Below the pieces are notes generated by a model. It saw only the letters and a program-made list of their open reading frames with translations, ran no database searches and was not told the origin of the DNA. This document shows positions 1 through 6,032 of a DNA stretch of 7,847 bases, one piece after another. This stretch comes from Pseudorhodobacter sp. (GTDB taxonomy: Bacteria > Pseudomonadota > Alphaproteobacteria > Rhodobacterales > Rhodobacteraceae). Every line of letters begins with the position of its first letter. Positions within the stretch are counted from its first letter, which is position 1. The DNA lies in NCBI GenBank assembly GCA_024641255.1, contig JAHEDL010000105.1, forward strand, positions 1-7,847, given 5' to 3'. A program made the position numbers and the translations under genes.

Positions 1-1198
1 CCTGACCATTGATGCGGGCGTTCAGAATTTTGTGCAGGCGCGCTTGGGCACTGAAAGTGCCGCCTGCGTGGTGATCGAGGTGAACACCGGCGACATCATC
101 GCGGCGGTCTCTTCGCCGTCGTTCGACCCGAACTTGTTCGTGCGAGGGATCAGCACCGCAGATTACACTGCGTTGACCGAACATGATCACCGCCCCTTGG
201 CCAACAAGGTGGTTCAGGGTGCCTATCCGCCGGGGTCGACCTTCAAAATGGTCACGGCACTTGCGGCGCTTGAGGCCGGGGCGATTGATGAAAACACCAG
301 CGTTTACTGCCCGGGCTATCTTGATACCGGCGGGCGCAAATTCAACTGCTGGAAACATGGCGGCCACGGCAAAGTAGACCTGCGCAAGGCGCTGGCTGAA
401 AGCTGTGACGTGTTCTTTTATGATGTCGGCCAGCGTGCCGGGATCGAAAAAATTGCCGCCGTCGCACATGAATTGGGCTTGGGTATACGCCACGATCTGC
501 CGATGTCGGCAATTTCCGAAGGCAAGATCCCTGACAAGGCGTGGAAGCAGGAAAAATACAAACAAGACTGGGTCATCGGTGACACGATCAACGCGTCAAT
601 TGGTCAGGGCTATGTGCTTGTCACGCCGCTGCAACTGGCGGTGATGGCCGCGCGGATCGCCAGCGGCACAACCGTAGCTCCGCGCCTGATCCATTCGATC
701 AATGACGAACTGGTGCCGGTGCCGGCATCCGCGCCACTTGGTGTCGAACATGCAAAGCTGCGCGCAGTTCAGCTTGGCATGTTCGAGGTTGTAAACGGCG
801 CACATGGCACGGCGCGGGCGGCGCGGATTGTCGATGATGCCATGCAGATGTGCGGCAAAACCGGCACCGCGCAGGTCCGCAACATTTCAACCGCCGAGCG
901 CGATAACGGCGTGATTTCCAACGATAACCTGCCGTGGCGCCAACGCGATCATGGCCTGTTTGTGGGCTTTGCCCCGGCAGATAACCCGAAATATGCGGTT
1001 GCGGTTGTGGTCGAACATGGCGGCGGCGACCACACCGCCGCCCCTATCGCCCGCGACACCCTGTTGCGGGTGATGACCGGCGAAATGCCGCCGTTGGACG
1101 CCTATCCGTCGGATCAGCGCGGCCGGATCGAAACGCTGCTGAACGGGCTGCAACTGCGTGAACCCGCCGTGGCGCAGGCCACACCGTCGAAGGTATGA
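1..1198 (+). CDS. mrdA: Penicillin-binding protein 2 (PBP2), C-terminal part; 5' end outside window
   Basis: This is the transpeptidase domain of PBP2, the class B enzyme that cross-links lateral-wall peptidoglycan in the periplasm as part of the elongasome. The reading frame is already open at base 2 (LTIDAGVQNF...), so about 398 C-terminal codons are present of a family that usually has 600 or more; the N-terminal membrane anchor and pedestal domain lie upstream. All three penicillin-binding motifs are visible: PPGSTFK with the nucleophilic Ser codon at 236-238, SCD (Ser codon 401-403) in the AESCDVFFYDVG stretch, and KTGT (codons 857-868) in CGKTGTAQ. A GTG at 32 is internal and is not the start. 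The stop at 1196-1198 lies 7 bp before the rodA start, so the two genes are surely one operon. The tail after the domain is short, ending in QATPSKV. Identification is from motifs and the rodA neighbour; I see no sign of damage. Confidence 0.96.
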   Translation, partial: LTIDAGVQNFVQARLGTESAACVVIEVNTGDIIAAVSSPSFDPNLFVRGISTADYTALTEHDHRPLANKVVQGAYPPGSTFKMVTALAALEAGAIDENTSVYCPGYLDTGGRKFNCWKHGGHGKVDLRKALAESCDVFFYDVGQRAGIEKIAAVAHELGLGIRHDLPMSAISEGKIPDKAWKQEKYKQDWVIGDTINASIGQGYVLVTPLQLAVMAARIASGTTVAPRLIHSINDELVPVPASAPLGVEHAKLRAVQLGMFEVVNGAHGTARAARIVDDAMQMCGKTGTAQVRNISTAERDNGVISNDNLPWRQRDHGLFVGFAPADNPKYAVAVVVEHGGGDHTAAPIARDTLLRVMTGEMPPLDAYPSDQRGRIETLLNGLQLREPAVAQATPSKV

Positions 1199-1200
1199 GG
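1197..1200 (+). promoter_or_regulatory. Ribosome binding site of rodA
   Basis: GAGG at 1197-1200 overlaps the mrdA stop codon and sits 5 bases before the ATG at 1206. It favours this ATG over the in-frame GTG at 1158, which would extend RodA 16 residues back into mrdA without a comparable Shine-Dalgarno sequence. Confidence 0.6.
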
Positions 1201-1205
1201 CCGGC

Positions 1206-2345
1206 ATGAGCTTCCTTGAAAATCGGCTAAAGCTGGCACCCACCGGGCTTGCAAAGATATTCTACATCAATTGGGCGCTGTTGCTGGTGCTGACAGCAAT
1301 CGCCGCCATCGGCTGGGTGATGCTGTATTCGATTGCAGGCGGCAACATCGACACATGGGCCATGCCGCAGATCAAGCGCTTTGGGTTGGGTATGGTGATC
1401 CTGTTCGCTGTTGCCTTCGTGCCGATCTGGTTCTGGCGCAGCATGTCCGGCGTGTCTTATCTTGTTGCAATGATCCTGCTGTTGATCGTTGAATTCTTCG
1501 GCACCGTCGGGATGGGCGCGCAGCGCTGGATCGACATTGGCTTCATGCGCTTACAGCCATCGGAACTGATGAAGGTGACGCTGGTGATGATGCTGGCCGC
1601 CTATTACGACTGGCTTGACGACAAAAAGGTATCGCGCCCGATTTGGGTGCTTATTCCAGTAGTTCTTATCGTTGCGCCAACAATCTTGGTGCTGATGCAG
1701 CCAAATCTTGGCACATCGGTCATGCTGATCGTGGCCGGTGCCGGGGTGATGTTCGCCGCAGGCGTTTCGTTTTGGTATTTTGGCGTGGTGATTGCCTTGG
1801 TTGGCGGCACTGTCGCGGCAGTGATCATGTCTGAAGGCACACCATGGCAATTGCTGCACGACTATCAATACAAGCGCATCCACACCTTTCTTGACCCAGC
1901 CGCCGATCCTCTGGGCGCCGGATATAACATCATTCAGGCAAAAATCGCGCTTGGCTCTGGGGGCTGGGGCGGCAAGGGCTTTATGCAGGGCACCCAAAGC
2001 CGTCTGAACTTTTTGCCCGAAAAACACACAGACTTCATCTTCACCACGCTGGGCGAAGAGTTTGGCTTTGTTGGTGCCATATCTCTGCTTGGCCTTTACA
2101 CGCTTGTGCTGATCTTCTGTATTGTCGCTGCTATTCAAAACAAAGACAGGTTCAGCCAATTGTTGATTATCGGCGTCGCGATGAACTTCTTTTTATATCT
2201 GGCGGTTAACCTTTCCATGGTCATGGGCATGGCGCCGGTTGTCGGTGTGCCTCTGCCGCTGTTGTCTTACGGCGGGTCCGCCACTTTGGTGATTTTGCTG
2301 GCCTTTGGGCTGGTGCAAAGCGCCATCGTGCATCGGCCTCGCTGA
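1206..2345 (+). CDS. rodA: RodA, SEDS-family peptidoglycan glycosyltransferase
   Basis: RodA is the integral-membrane polymerase that extends glycan strands from lipid II during cell elongation, working in a complex with PBP2 encoded just upstream. The 379-residue product is of normal family length with about ten hydrophobic segments. SEDS hallmarks are present: GAQRWIDIG with LQPSEL (about 104-121), QPNLGTS (165-171), YNIIQAKIALGSGGWGGKGF (240-259), FLPEKHTDFIF (269-279) and GVPLPLLSYGGS (347-358). D276 in the EKHTDFIF loop corresponds by family pattern to the essential Asp of the extracytoplasmic loop. The start is taken at the ATG at 1206 because of the well-placed GAGG and because a start at 1158 would overlap mrdA. 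The stop codon TGA (2343-2345) shares its last base with the ATG of the next gene, implying translational coupling. A FtsW identity is much less likely given the mrdA neighbour and the short N-terminus. Confidence 0.96.
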   Translation: MSFLENRLKLAPTGLAKIFYINWALLLVLTAIAAIGWVMLYSIAGGNIDTWAMPQIKRFGLGMVILFAVAFVPIWFWRSMSGVSYLVAMILLLIVEFFGTVGMGAQRWIDIGFMRLQPSELMKVTLVMMLAAYYDWLDDKKVSRPIWVLIPVVLIVAPTILVLMQPNLGTSVMLIVAGAGVMFAAGVSFWYFGVVIALVGGTVAAVIMSEGTPWQLLHDYQYKRIHTFLDPAADPLGAGYNIIQAKIALGSGGWGGKGFMQGTQSRLNFLPEKHTDFIFTTLGEEFGFVGAISLLGLYTLVLIFCIVAAIQNKDRFSQLLIIGVAMNFFLYLAVNLSMVMGMAPVVGVPLPLLSYGGSATLVILLAFGLVQSAIVHRPR

Positions 2346-2968
2346 TGCAGCGCCACAAACGCTTTCTTTGGGCCTTCGGGTTTGGTGCCTTGGTAGCGTC
2401 GCTAAGCCTGATGCTGCCGTTGGCAAACCCGCTTCGTGCCCTGCTTGGCGCGAATGCTTTCTTTGTCGTCTATCTGGCACTGATGCTGCAACTGGCGCAA
2501 AGCGCCACGCCGCAAGCGCTGCGCAGCCACGCCGAGGTGGATGACATCGGAATCCCGTTCATTCTGTTGCTGGCGGCGGCGGCTGTTGGCATTAGCCTGA
2601 CCTCTATTATTCTGGTGCTGAACGGCCCCGGTGGCGGCGGCCTGCTGCCTCGCCTCATGGCTTTGGCGGCAGTGCCGCTGGGCTGGTCAACGGTACAGGT
2701 GTTAATCGGATTTCACTACGCCCATCTGTTTTACCGCCCCGACGGTGACGGCATCGGCGGCTTGGTGTTCCCCGGCCAAGACGCGCCCGGTCCGTGGGAT
2801 TTTCTGTATTTCTCATTTGGCATCGGCATGGCAGCGCAGGTTTCGGATGTAACCACCAACACCTCTGGAATGCGCCGGGCCGTGCTGGCACATTCGGTAT
2901 CGGCGTTCTTTTACAACACCATAATCGTCGCCTTGGCCGTTAACGCCGCAGTAACAGCGGCCTTGTAG
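2345..2968 (+). CDS. DUF1345 family membrane protein of unknown function
   Basis: The 207-residue product matches what I recall of DUF1345. Diagnostic stretches are HYAHLFYR (124-131), GGLVFPG (138-144) and WDFLYFSFGIGMAAQVSDV (151-169), followed by a C-terminal hydrophobic helix FFYNTIIVALAVN (188-200). Around six membrane segments can be seen, at roughly 8-25, 33-51, 69-92, 103-125, 152-168 and 184-205; the N-terminus MQRHKRF is basic, suggesting it faces the cytoplasm. No catalytic motif or biochemical role is known to me. Its ATG overlaps the rodA TGA by one base (TGATG) and I see no clear Shine-Dalgarno, so it probably depends on ribosomes terminating on rodA. That makes a link with the elongasome possible but unproven. 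There is no frameshift or truncation. Confidence 0.88.
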   Translation: MQRHKRFLWAFGFGALVASLSLMLPLANPLRALLGANAFFVVYLALMLQLAQSATPQALRSHAEVDDIGIPFILLLAAAAVGISLTSIILVLNGPGGGGLLPRLMALAAVPLGWSTVQVLIGFHYAHLFYRPDGDGIGGLVFPGQDAPGPWDFLYFSFGIGMAAQVSDVTTNTSGMRRAVLAHSVSAFFYNTIIVALAVNAAVTAAL

Positions 2969-3011
2969 CATCGCGCGCAGAGCCTTACTGCTTGGCGAAA
3001 AGGAGCCTGCA

Positions 3012-3944
3012 ATGAGCTTGACCATCTTCTTTGCCGCCCCCTCGGTATGGGACGAATATCGCGACCTGCTGCCGATGCTGCTGTCGCAAGCAGGCATTGC
3101 AGCAAAGGTGGTCACAGACGCCGCAGATCCCACCACGGTTGACTATATCATCTACGCGCCGTCGGCGCCGCTGCAAGATTTCACCCCATTCACCCGTTGC
3201 AAGGCCGTGCTTAGCCTTTGGGCCGGGGTAGAGCGCATTGTTGGCAACGCAACTTTGACACAGCCCTTGTGCCGCATGGTCGACACCGGGTTGACCGAAG
3301 GCATGGTGGAATGGGTGGTTGGCCATAGCCTGCGTCATCACCTTGGCATGGATCGGCATATTATTAACCCTGAGCATAGCTGGAACCCGACCTGCCCGCC
3401 TTTGGCGCGCGAACGGGTCGTTGCGATGCTGGGCATGGGCGCGCTTGGCACCGCCTGCGCACAGGCCCTTGCCGCGCTGAACTTCAACGTGCGGGGCTGG
3501 AGCAGGACGGCAAAACTGATTGACGGACTGTCGTGCGACCATGGCGAGGCTGGGTTGGAATCGGTGCTACGCGATGCCGACATCGTGGTCACGCTGCTGC
3601 CAAAAACAGCCGAAACCGAAAATCTGCTGAACGCCCAGCGGCTTGGCTGGATGAAACCCGGTGCGGTCATTCTGAACCCCGGTCGCGGCCCGCTGATTGA
3701 CGACGACGCGCTGCTGGCCGCGTTAGACACTGGCCATATCAGCCATGCCACGCTGGACGTGTTCCGCGTTGAACCGTTACCTGAAGGTCACGCCTATTGG
3801 CGCCATCCACGCGTTACCGTCACCCCGCATATCGCCGCAGACACCCGACCGACAGGGGCCGCGCGGGTGCTGGTGGAAAACATAAGGCGGGGTGAAGCAG
3901 GCGAGCCTTTCTTGAACCTTGTCGACCGCGCCCGCGGATATTGA
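3012..3944 (+). CDS. ghrA: Glyoxylate/hydroxypyruvate reductase A (D-2-hydroxyacid dehydrogenase family)
   Basis: This cytosolic NAD(P)H-dependent enzyme would reduce glyoxylate to glycolate and hydroxypyruvate to glycerate. The 310-residue protein has the family's two-part layout. A Rossmann dinucleotide site lies at VVAMLGMGALGTACA (GMGALG at 141-146), followed by RGWSRT (161-166), whose Arg/Ser positions are usual for NADPH preference. The catalytic triad by family pattern is R225 (LNPGRGPLIDDD), E254 (DVFRVEPLP) and H273 (TPHIAA). The acidic/aromatic N-terminal fold and the VEWVVGHSLRHH helix are typical of the GhrA subgroup rather than PdxB or SerA. AGGAG at 3001-3005 lies 6 bases before the ATG. 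The gap to the DUF1345 gene is only 43 bp with no evident terminator, so it is likely the last gene of the mrdA-rodA transcript, although its metabolic role is unrelated to wall growth. Exact substrate preference cannot be read from sequence. Confidence 0.9.
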   Translation: MSLTIFFAAPSVWDEYRDLLPMLLSQAGIAAKVVTDAADPTTVDYIIYAPSAPLQDFTPFTRCKAVLSLWAGVERIVGNATLTQPLCRMVDTGLTEGMVEWVVGHSLRHHLGMDRHIINPEHSWNPTCPPLARERVVAMLGMGALGTACAQALAALNFNVRGWSRTAKLIDGLSCDHGEAGLESVLRDADIVVTLLPKTAETENLLNAQRLGWMKPGAVILNPGRGPLIDDDALLAALDTGHISHATLDVFRVEPLPEGHAYWRHPRVTVTPHIAADTRPTGAARVLVENIRRGEAGEPFLNLVDRARGY

Positions 3945-4067
3945 TTTGCGGGAAAGCCAGGCGCCAGATTTTCAAAAATTATGTGAAATCTTGGGTTTGG
4001 CACGTCGCGAATTGAACAGACCGATTTGCGCGTTCTGGGGAACCTGCCGCAAAACAAGGGGCAGGCG
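3945..4067. promoter_or_regulatory. Intergenic region with inverted repeat, probable promoter region of the EamA gene
   Basis: This 123-bp gap is locally AT-richer than its surroundings. It contains a short inverted repeat TTTCA-N9-TGAAA (3970-3974 and 3984-3988, centre 3979) that could be an operator. A weak promoter-like pair follows: TTGGCA at 3997-4002 and CCGATT at 4021-4026, 18 bases apart. I see no convincing terminator for the upstream operon; no stem is followed by a T-run. The promoter assignment is tentative. Confidence 0.3.
4056..4061 (+). promoter_or_regulatory. Ribosome binding site of the EamA-family gene
   Basis: AAGGGG at 4056-4061 sits 6 bases before the ATG at 4068. It supports that start over the in-frame TTG at 4026, whose extra 14 residues (MRVLGNLPQNKGQA) are not hydrophobic and do not resemble the family N-terminus. 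Confidence 0.6.
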
Positions 4068-4937
4068 ATGAAATACGCAACGGGGGCTGGGCTGGTATTT
4101 CTGGCCGGGGTGCTGTGGTCGGTGCAAGGGCTGATCATTCGCAACATCCACGAGGCCGGGTCTTGGGCAATCTTGTTCTGGCGCTCTGCCGGGATGGTGC
4201 CGGTGCTGCTGCTGTGGATCGGCTGGGGCTCTGGCGGGAAGATTGGCCGCGAACTGCGATCTGTTGGACTGCCCGGCGTGCTGGGGGGCTTGGGTCTGGT
4301 TATGGCTTTTTCCGGCGCGATTTACGCGTTTCAGGCCACAAGCGTTGCTAACGCCGTGTTGCTGTTTTCCGCCTCGCCGTTCTTTGCGGCCATTCTGGGT
4401 CGGGCCTTGCTGCACGAACAGGTAAGCGCTCTGACTTGGATCGCAATTGGGCTGGCGGCAATTGGCATCGCAGTGATGGTCGGCGGTGGGCTGGCGGGCG
4501 GGGCGTTGGACGGCAACATTGCAGCCCTGCTATCTGCTTTGGGATTTGCCATTTTCACCGTCACCCTGCGCTGGGGCAAACTGGCCAATATGATGCCGGC
4601 TGTGGTGCTGGGCGGGGTGTTTTCGATGATTGCCGGTGCCTTGGCGCTGACGGTCATGCAACAGGTACTGCTGGTGCCGGGCCGCGAAATTGCAATTGCC
4701 GCCGCAATGGGCGCGATCACGCTGACTGGTGGCATGTTGCTTTACACCATCGGCAGCCGCGTGGTTCCGGCGGCGCAATCAACGCTGATATCCTTGGTCG
4801 AAGTATTGCTCGCCCCGGTGTGGGTCTGGCTGTTTTTGGGCGAAACCGTGTCGCAAGGCACGCTGATCGGCGGAGCGGTGCTGCTTGGGGCTGTGGTGCT
4901 GAACGCCTATGGCGGGCGGCGGTTGGCGACGGCGTAA
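4068..4937 (+). CDS. EamA/DMT-superfamily transporter (RhaT/YdcZ-like permease)
   Basis: The 289-residue, very hydrophobic protein has the two tandem EamA repeats of the drug/metabolite transporter superfamily, each about five helices: roughly residues 5-138 and 148-283. Visible family features are FLAGVLWSVQGLIIR in helix 1, the ATSVANAVLLFSASPFFAAILG stretch (about residues 92-113) with the following LLHEQVS at the end of repeat one, and the repeat-two counterpart around ISLVEVLLAPVWVWLFLGE with GETVSQGTLIGGAVLLGAV. Members export or import amino acids, drugs and other metabolites across the inner membrane; the substrate cannot be predicted here. It is preceded by its own 123-bp gap and followed immediately by a hairpin overlapping its stop codon, so it is probably monocistronic. 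It converges with the RpiR-type regulator. A permease paralogue in a conserved locus seems more likely than a recently acquired gene, since codon style matches its neighbours. Confidence 0.9.
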   Translation: MKYATGAGLVFLAGVLWSVQGLIIRNIHEAGSWAILFWRSAGMVPVLLLWIGWGSGGKIGRELRSVGLPGVLGGLGLVMAFSGAIYAFQATSVANAVLLFSASPFFAAILGRALLHEQVSALTWIAIGLAAIGIAVMVGGGLAGGALDGNIAALLSALGFAIFTVTLRWGKLANMMPAVVLGGVFSMIAGALALTVMQQVLLVPGREIAIAAAMGAITLTGGMLLYTIGSRVVPAAQSTLISLVEVLLAPVWVWLFLGETVSQGTLIGGAVLLGAVVLNAYGGRRLATA

Positions 4938-4956
4938 GGGGGCTGTCTGCCCCCTT
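4936..4956. terminator. GC-rich hairpin at convergent gene ends, likely bidirectional terminator
   Basis: A perfect 8-bp stem AAGGGGGC (4936-4943) / GCCCCCTT (4949-4956) with a 5-base loop TGTCT begins inside the TAA stop of the EamA gene (4935-4937). It is followed directly by a second small stem GGCGC-gat-GCGCC (4957-4969). There is no long T-tract on either strand, so termination is inferred from stem strength and the convergent position, not from a canonical tail. Confidence 0.5.
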
Positions 4957-4971
4957 GGCGCGATGCGCCTA

Positions 4972-5000
4972 CCCCCGAGGATATTTCGGCCAAGATGAAG
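4972..5000. repeat. Intergenic motif resembling a dispersed Rhodobacterales repeat
   Basis: The stretch reads CCCCCGAGGATATTT, then five bases, then AAGATGAAG. I recall closely similar strings (CGAGGATATTT followed by a short variable part and AGATGAAG) scattered through intergenic regions of Rhodobacterales genomes. Only one copy is in this window, so its repetitive nature is from memory and not shown by the sequence. It lies between two convergent genes, 35 bp past the EamA stop and 20 bp before the regulator's stop, next to the terminator hairpin. Confidence 0.5.
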
Positions 5001-5019
5001 ATGTTCAGGACAAGCCGCT

Positions 5020-5889
5020 TTAGCGATGCCTGCGAAAGAAGCGGGTGCGGGCGTAAAGCTCTTCTAGCCGCTTCATCCGGCCTTCGGTGACGCCCCACGT
5101 CAAATCCTGCACCGACGACAGCAGCGTTTCAACCAGCACCATCAGCGTGACGTTGCTGTCCCAAGCCGACGGTGCTTCGATATGGCAAGCTAGCGTATAG
5201 CGGGCATGGGTTGCTGCCGGGGACACCCAGCGATCGGTGACAAGGATGATCTCTGCGCCCTGCTCTTTCGCCATTTCGGCCACTTGCAGCACGGCATTTT
5301 CATAACGGCGGATATCGAACACCAGCAGCACATCGCCCGGCTTCATATCCAACAAGGCAGGCGGCCAGGTTGAGGAACTGTCGGACAGAAGCGTTACAGC
5401 CGGACGCACCACGGTCATCAACGAGGTGAAGTAATCGGCGATAGAATGGGTGATCCGGCCGCCCATAGCAAAGACATGGCGGGCCGGATCGGCCAGCAGG
5501 GCAGCGGCGGCGTCAAATTCGGCGTGGTCAATCTGACCCAAGGTGGCTTGCAGGTTTGCCACCACGGCATCGGCAAAACGGTTCAGGATATGGGTATCGG
5601 GCACGCCCCCGGCCCAACGGTCATGTTTGGCCAGCGGCGACACCAGCATCGCCTCGACCTCGCCACGCAGCGACGCCTGAAAATCAGGGTAGCCCTTGTA
5701 GCCCAGTTTTTGCGCCAAACGCACCACCGTCGGCGTCGAAACCGCCGCGGCTTTGGCCAGAACCGTGATCGACCCAAGGGCAGCCACCGGATAATGTGAC
5801 AGGATATGCGTGGCCAATTGGCGTTCTGCCCGTGTCAAATCGGGAAGTGCCGAGCGCAGTTGATCGTCAAGGGTCAGTCTGGCGGTCAT
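5020..5889 (-). CDS. MurR/RpiR-family transcriptional regulator (HTH plus SIS domain)
   Basis: The 289-residue product has the family's standard order. An N-terminal helical domain begins around residue 7 (LTRAERQLATHIL) and contains a helix-turn-helix at about 40-64 (SITVLAKAAAVSTPTVVRLAQKLG), followed by GYPDF. A C-terminal SIS sugar-isomerase-like domain spans about 125-255. Such proteins bind operators and sense a small ligand through SIS. Here the usual phosphosugar motif SxSGxT is replaced by DIRRYEN (192-198), and the first SIS loop reads MGGRITHS, not GxGxS, so the effector is probably not a sugar phosphate. The ATG at 5889 is chosen because AGGGGG lies 5 bases upstream on the minus strand; the adjacent TTG at 5892 is too close to it. 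It is divergent from the amidohydrolase and glutamine synthetase-like genes, which it most likely controls, together with itself. Confidence 0.92.
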   Translation of the reverse strand: MTARLTLDDQLRSALPDLTRAERQLATHILSHYPVAALGSITVLAKAAAVSTPTVVRLAQKLGYKGYPDFQASLRGEVEAMLVSPLAKHDRWAGGVPDTHILNRFADAVVANLQATLGQIDHAEFDAAAALLADPARHVFAMGGRITHSIADYFTSLMTVVRPAVTLLSDSSSTWPPALLDMKPGDVLLVFDIRRYENAVLQVAEMAKEQGAEIILVTDRWVSPAATHARYTLACHIEAPSAWDSNVTLMVLVETLLSSVQDLTWGVTEGRMKRLEELYARTRFFRRHR

Positions 5890-5894
5890 CAAAG

Positions 5895-5900
5895 CCCCCT
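5895..5900 (-). promoter_or_regulatory. Ribosome binding site of the RpiR-type regulator
   Basis: Read on the minus strand this is AGGGGG, 5 bases before the ATG at 5889 and only 2 bases before the alternative TTG at 5892; it decides in favour of the ATG. Confidence 0.6.
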
Positions 5901-5903
5901 ATA

Positions 5904-5926
5904 TTCTGCCGCAGCCTAGCGCAGAA
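5904..5926. promoter_or_regulatory. Dyad sequence, candidate operator 1
   Basis: TTCTGC (5904-5909) and GCAGAA (5921-5926) form a perfect 6-bp inverted repeat around an 11-base spacer. Two further inner pairs match, so 8 of 11 positions around centre 5915 are symmetric. It lies 15-37 bp upstream of the regulator's ATG, a position suited to autoregulation. It is assigned to the RpiR-type protein only by location. Confidence 0.4.
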
Positions 5927-5942
5927 ATCTGATTTGGAAAAC

Positions 5943-5980
5943 ATCGTAACAGAAGCGCCCCGAAAGAAACATTCTTGACA
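5943..5980. promoter_or_regulatory. Divergent promoter region with second dyad, candidate operator 2
   Basis: On the plus strand a perfect -35 hexamer TTGACA is at 5975-5980; no good -10 follows at 17-18 bases (around 5998-6004). On the minus strand TACGAT (complement of 5943-5948) is a good -10 for the regulator, with a weak -35 TGTTTC about 17 bases upstream. A perfect dyad AAGAA-ACA-TTCTT (5964-5976, centre 5970) overlaps both -35 positions, so a protein bound here could block both promoters. Confidence 0.35.
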
Positions 5981-6032
5981 GAAGGTCAGCAAAGGATGAG
6001 CCTTTGCGAAAAACAGGGATGACTCGGGCCTG

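Noticed and set aside
1158..1205. Upstream GTG start for rodA
   Set aside because: It would overlap mrdA by 41 bases and add an Arg/Pro-rich 16-residue extension atypical of RodA; the ATG at 1206 has a good RBS.
1551..2159. Minus-strand open frame (202 codons) opposite rodA
   Set aside because: Its composition is rich in His and Gln with no motifs, and it is fully antisense to a conserved SEDS gene.
3997..4018. Possible sigma-54 promoter at TTGGCACG
   Set aside because: The -24-like element is good, but the base pair expected 10 bases after GG is AT, not GC, so the -12 element is absent.
4026..4067. Upstream TTG start for the EamA gene
   Set aside because: It is a rare start codon with no well-spaced RBS, and its extension does not look like family sequence.
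4436..5023. Plus-strand frame (195 codons) in another frame of the EamA gene, running into the intergenic region
   Set aside because: It has low-complexity Gly/Arg/Cys composition, is not hydrophobic in the pattern of the true frame, and has no motif.
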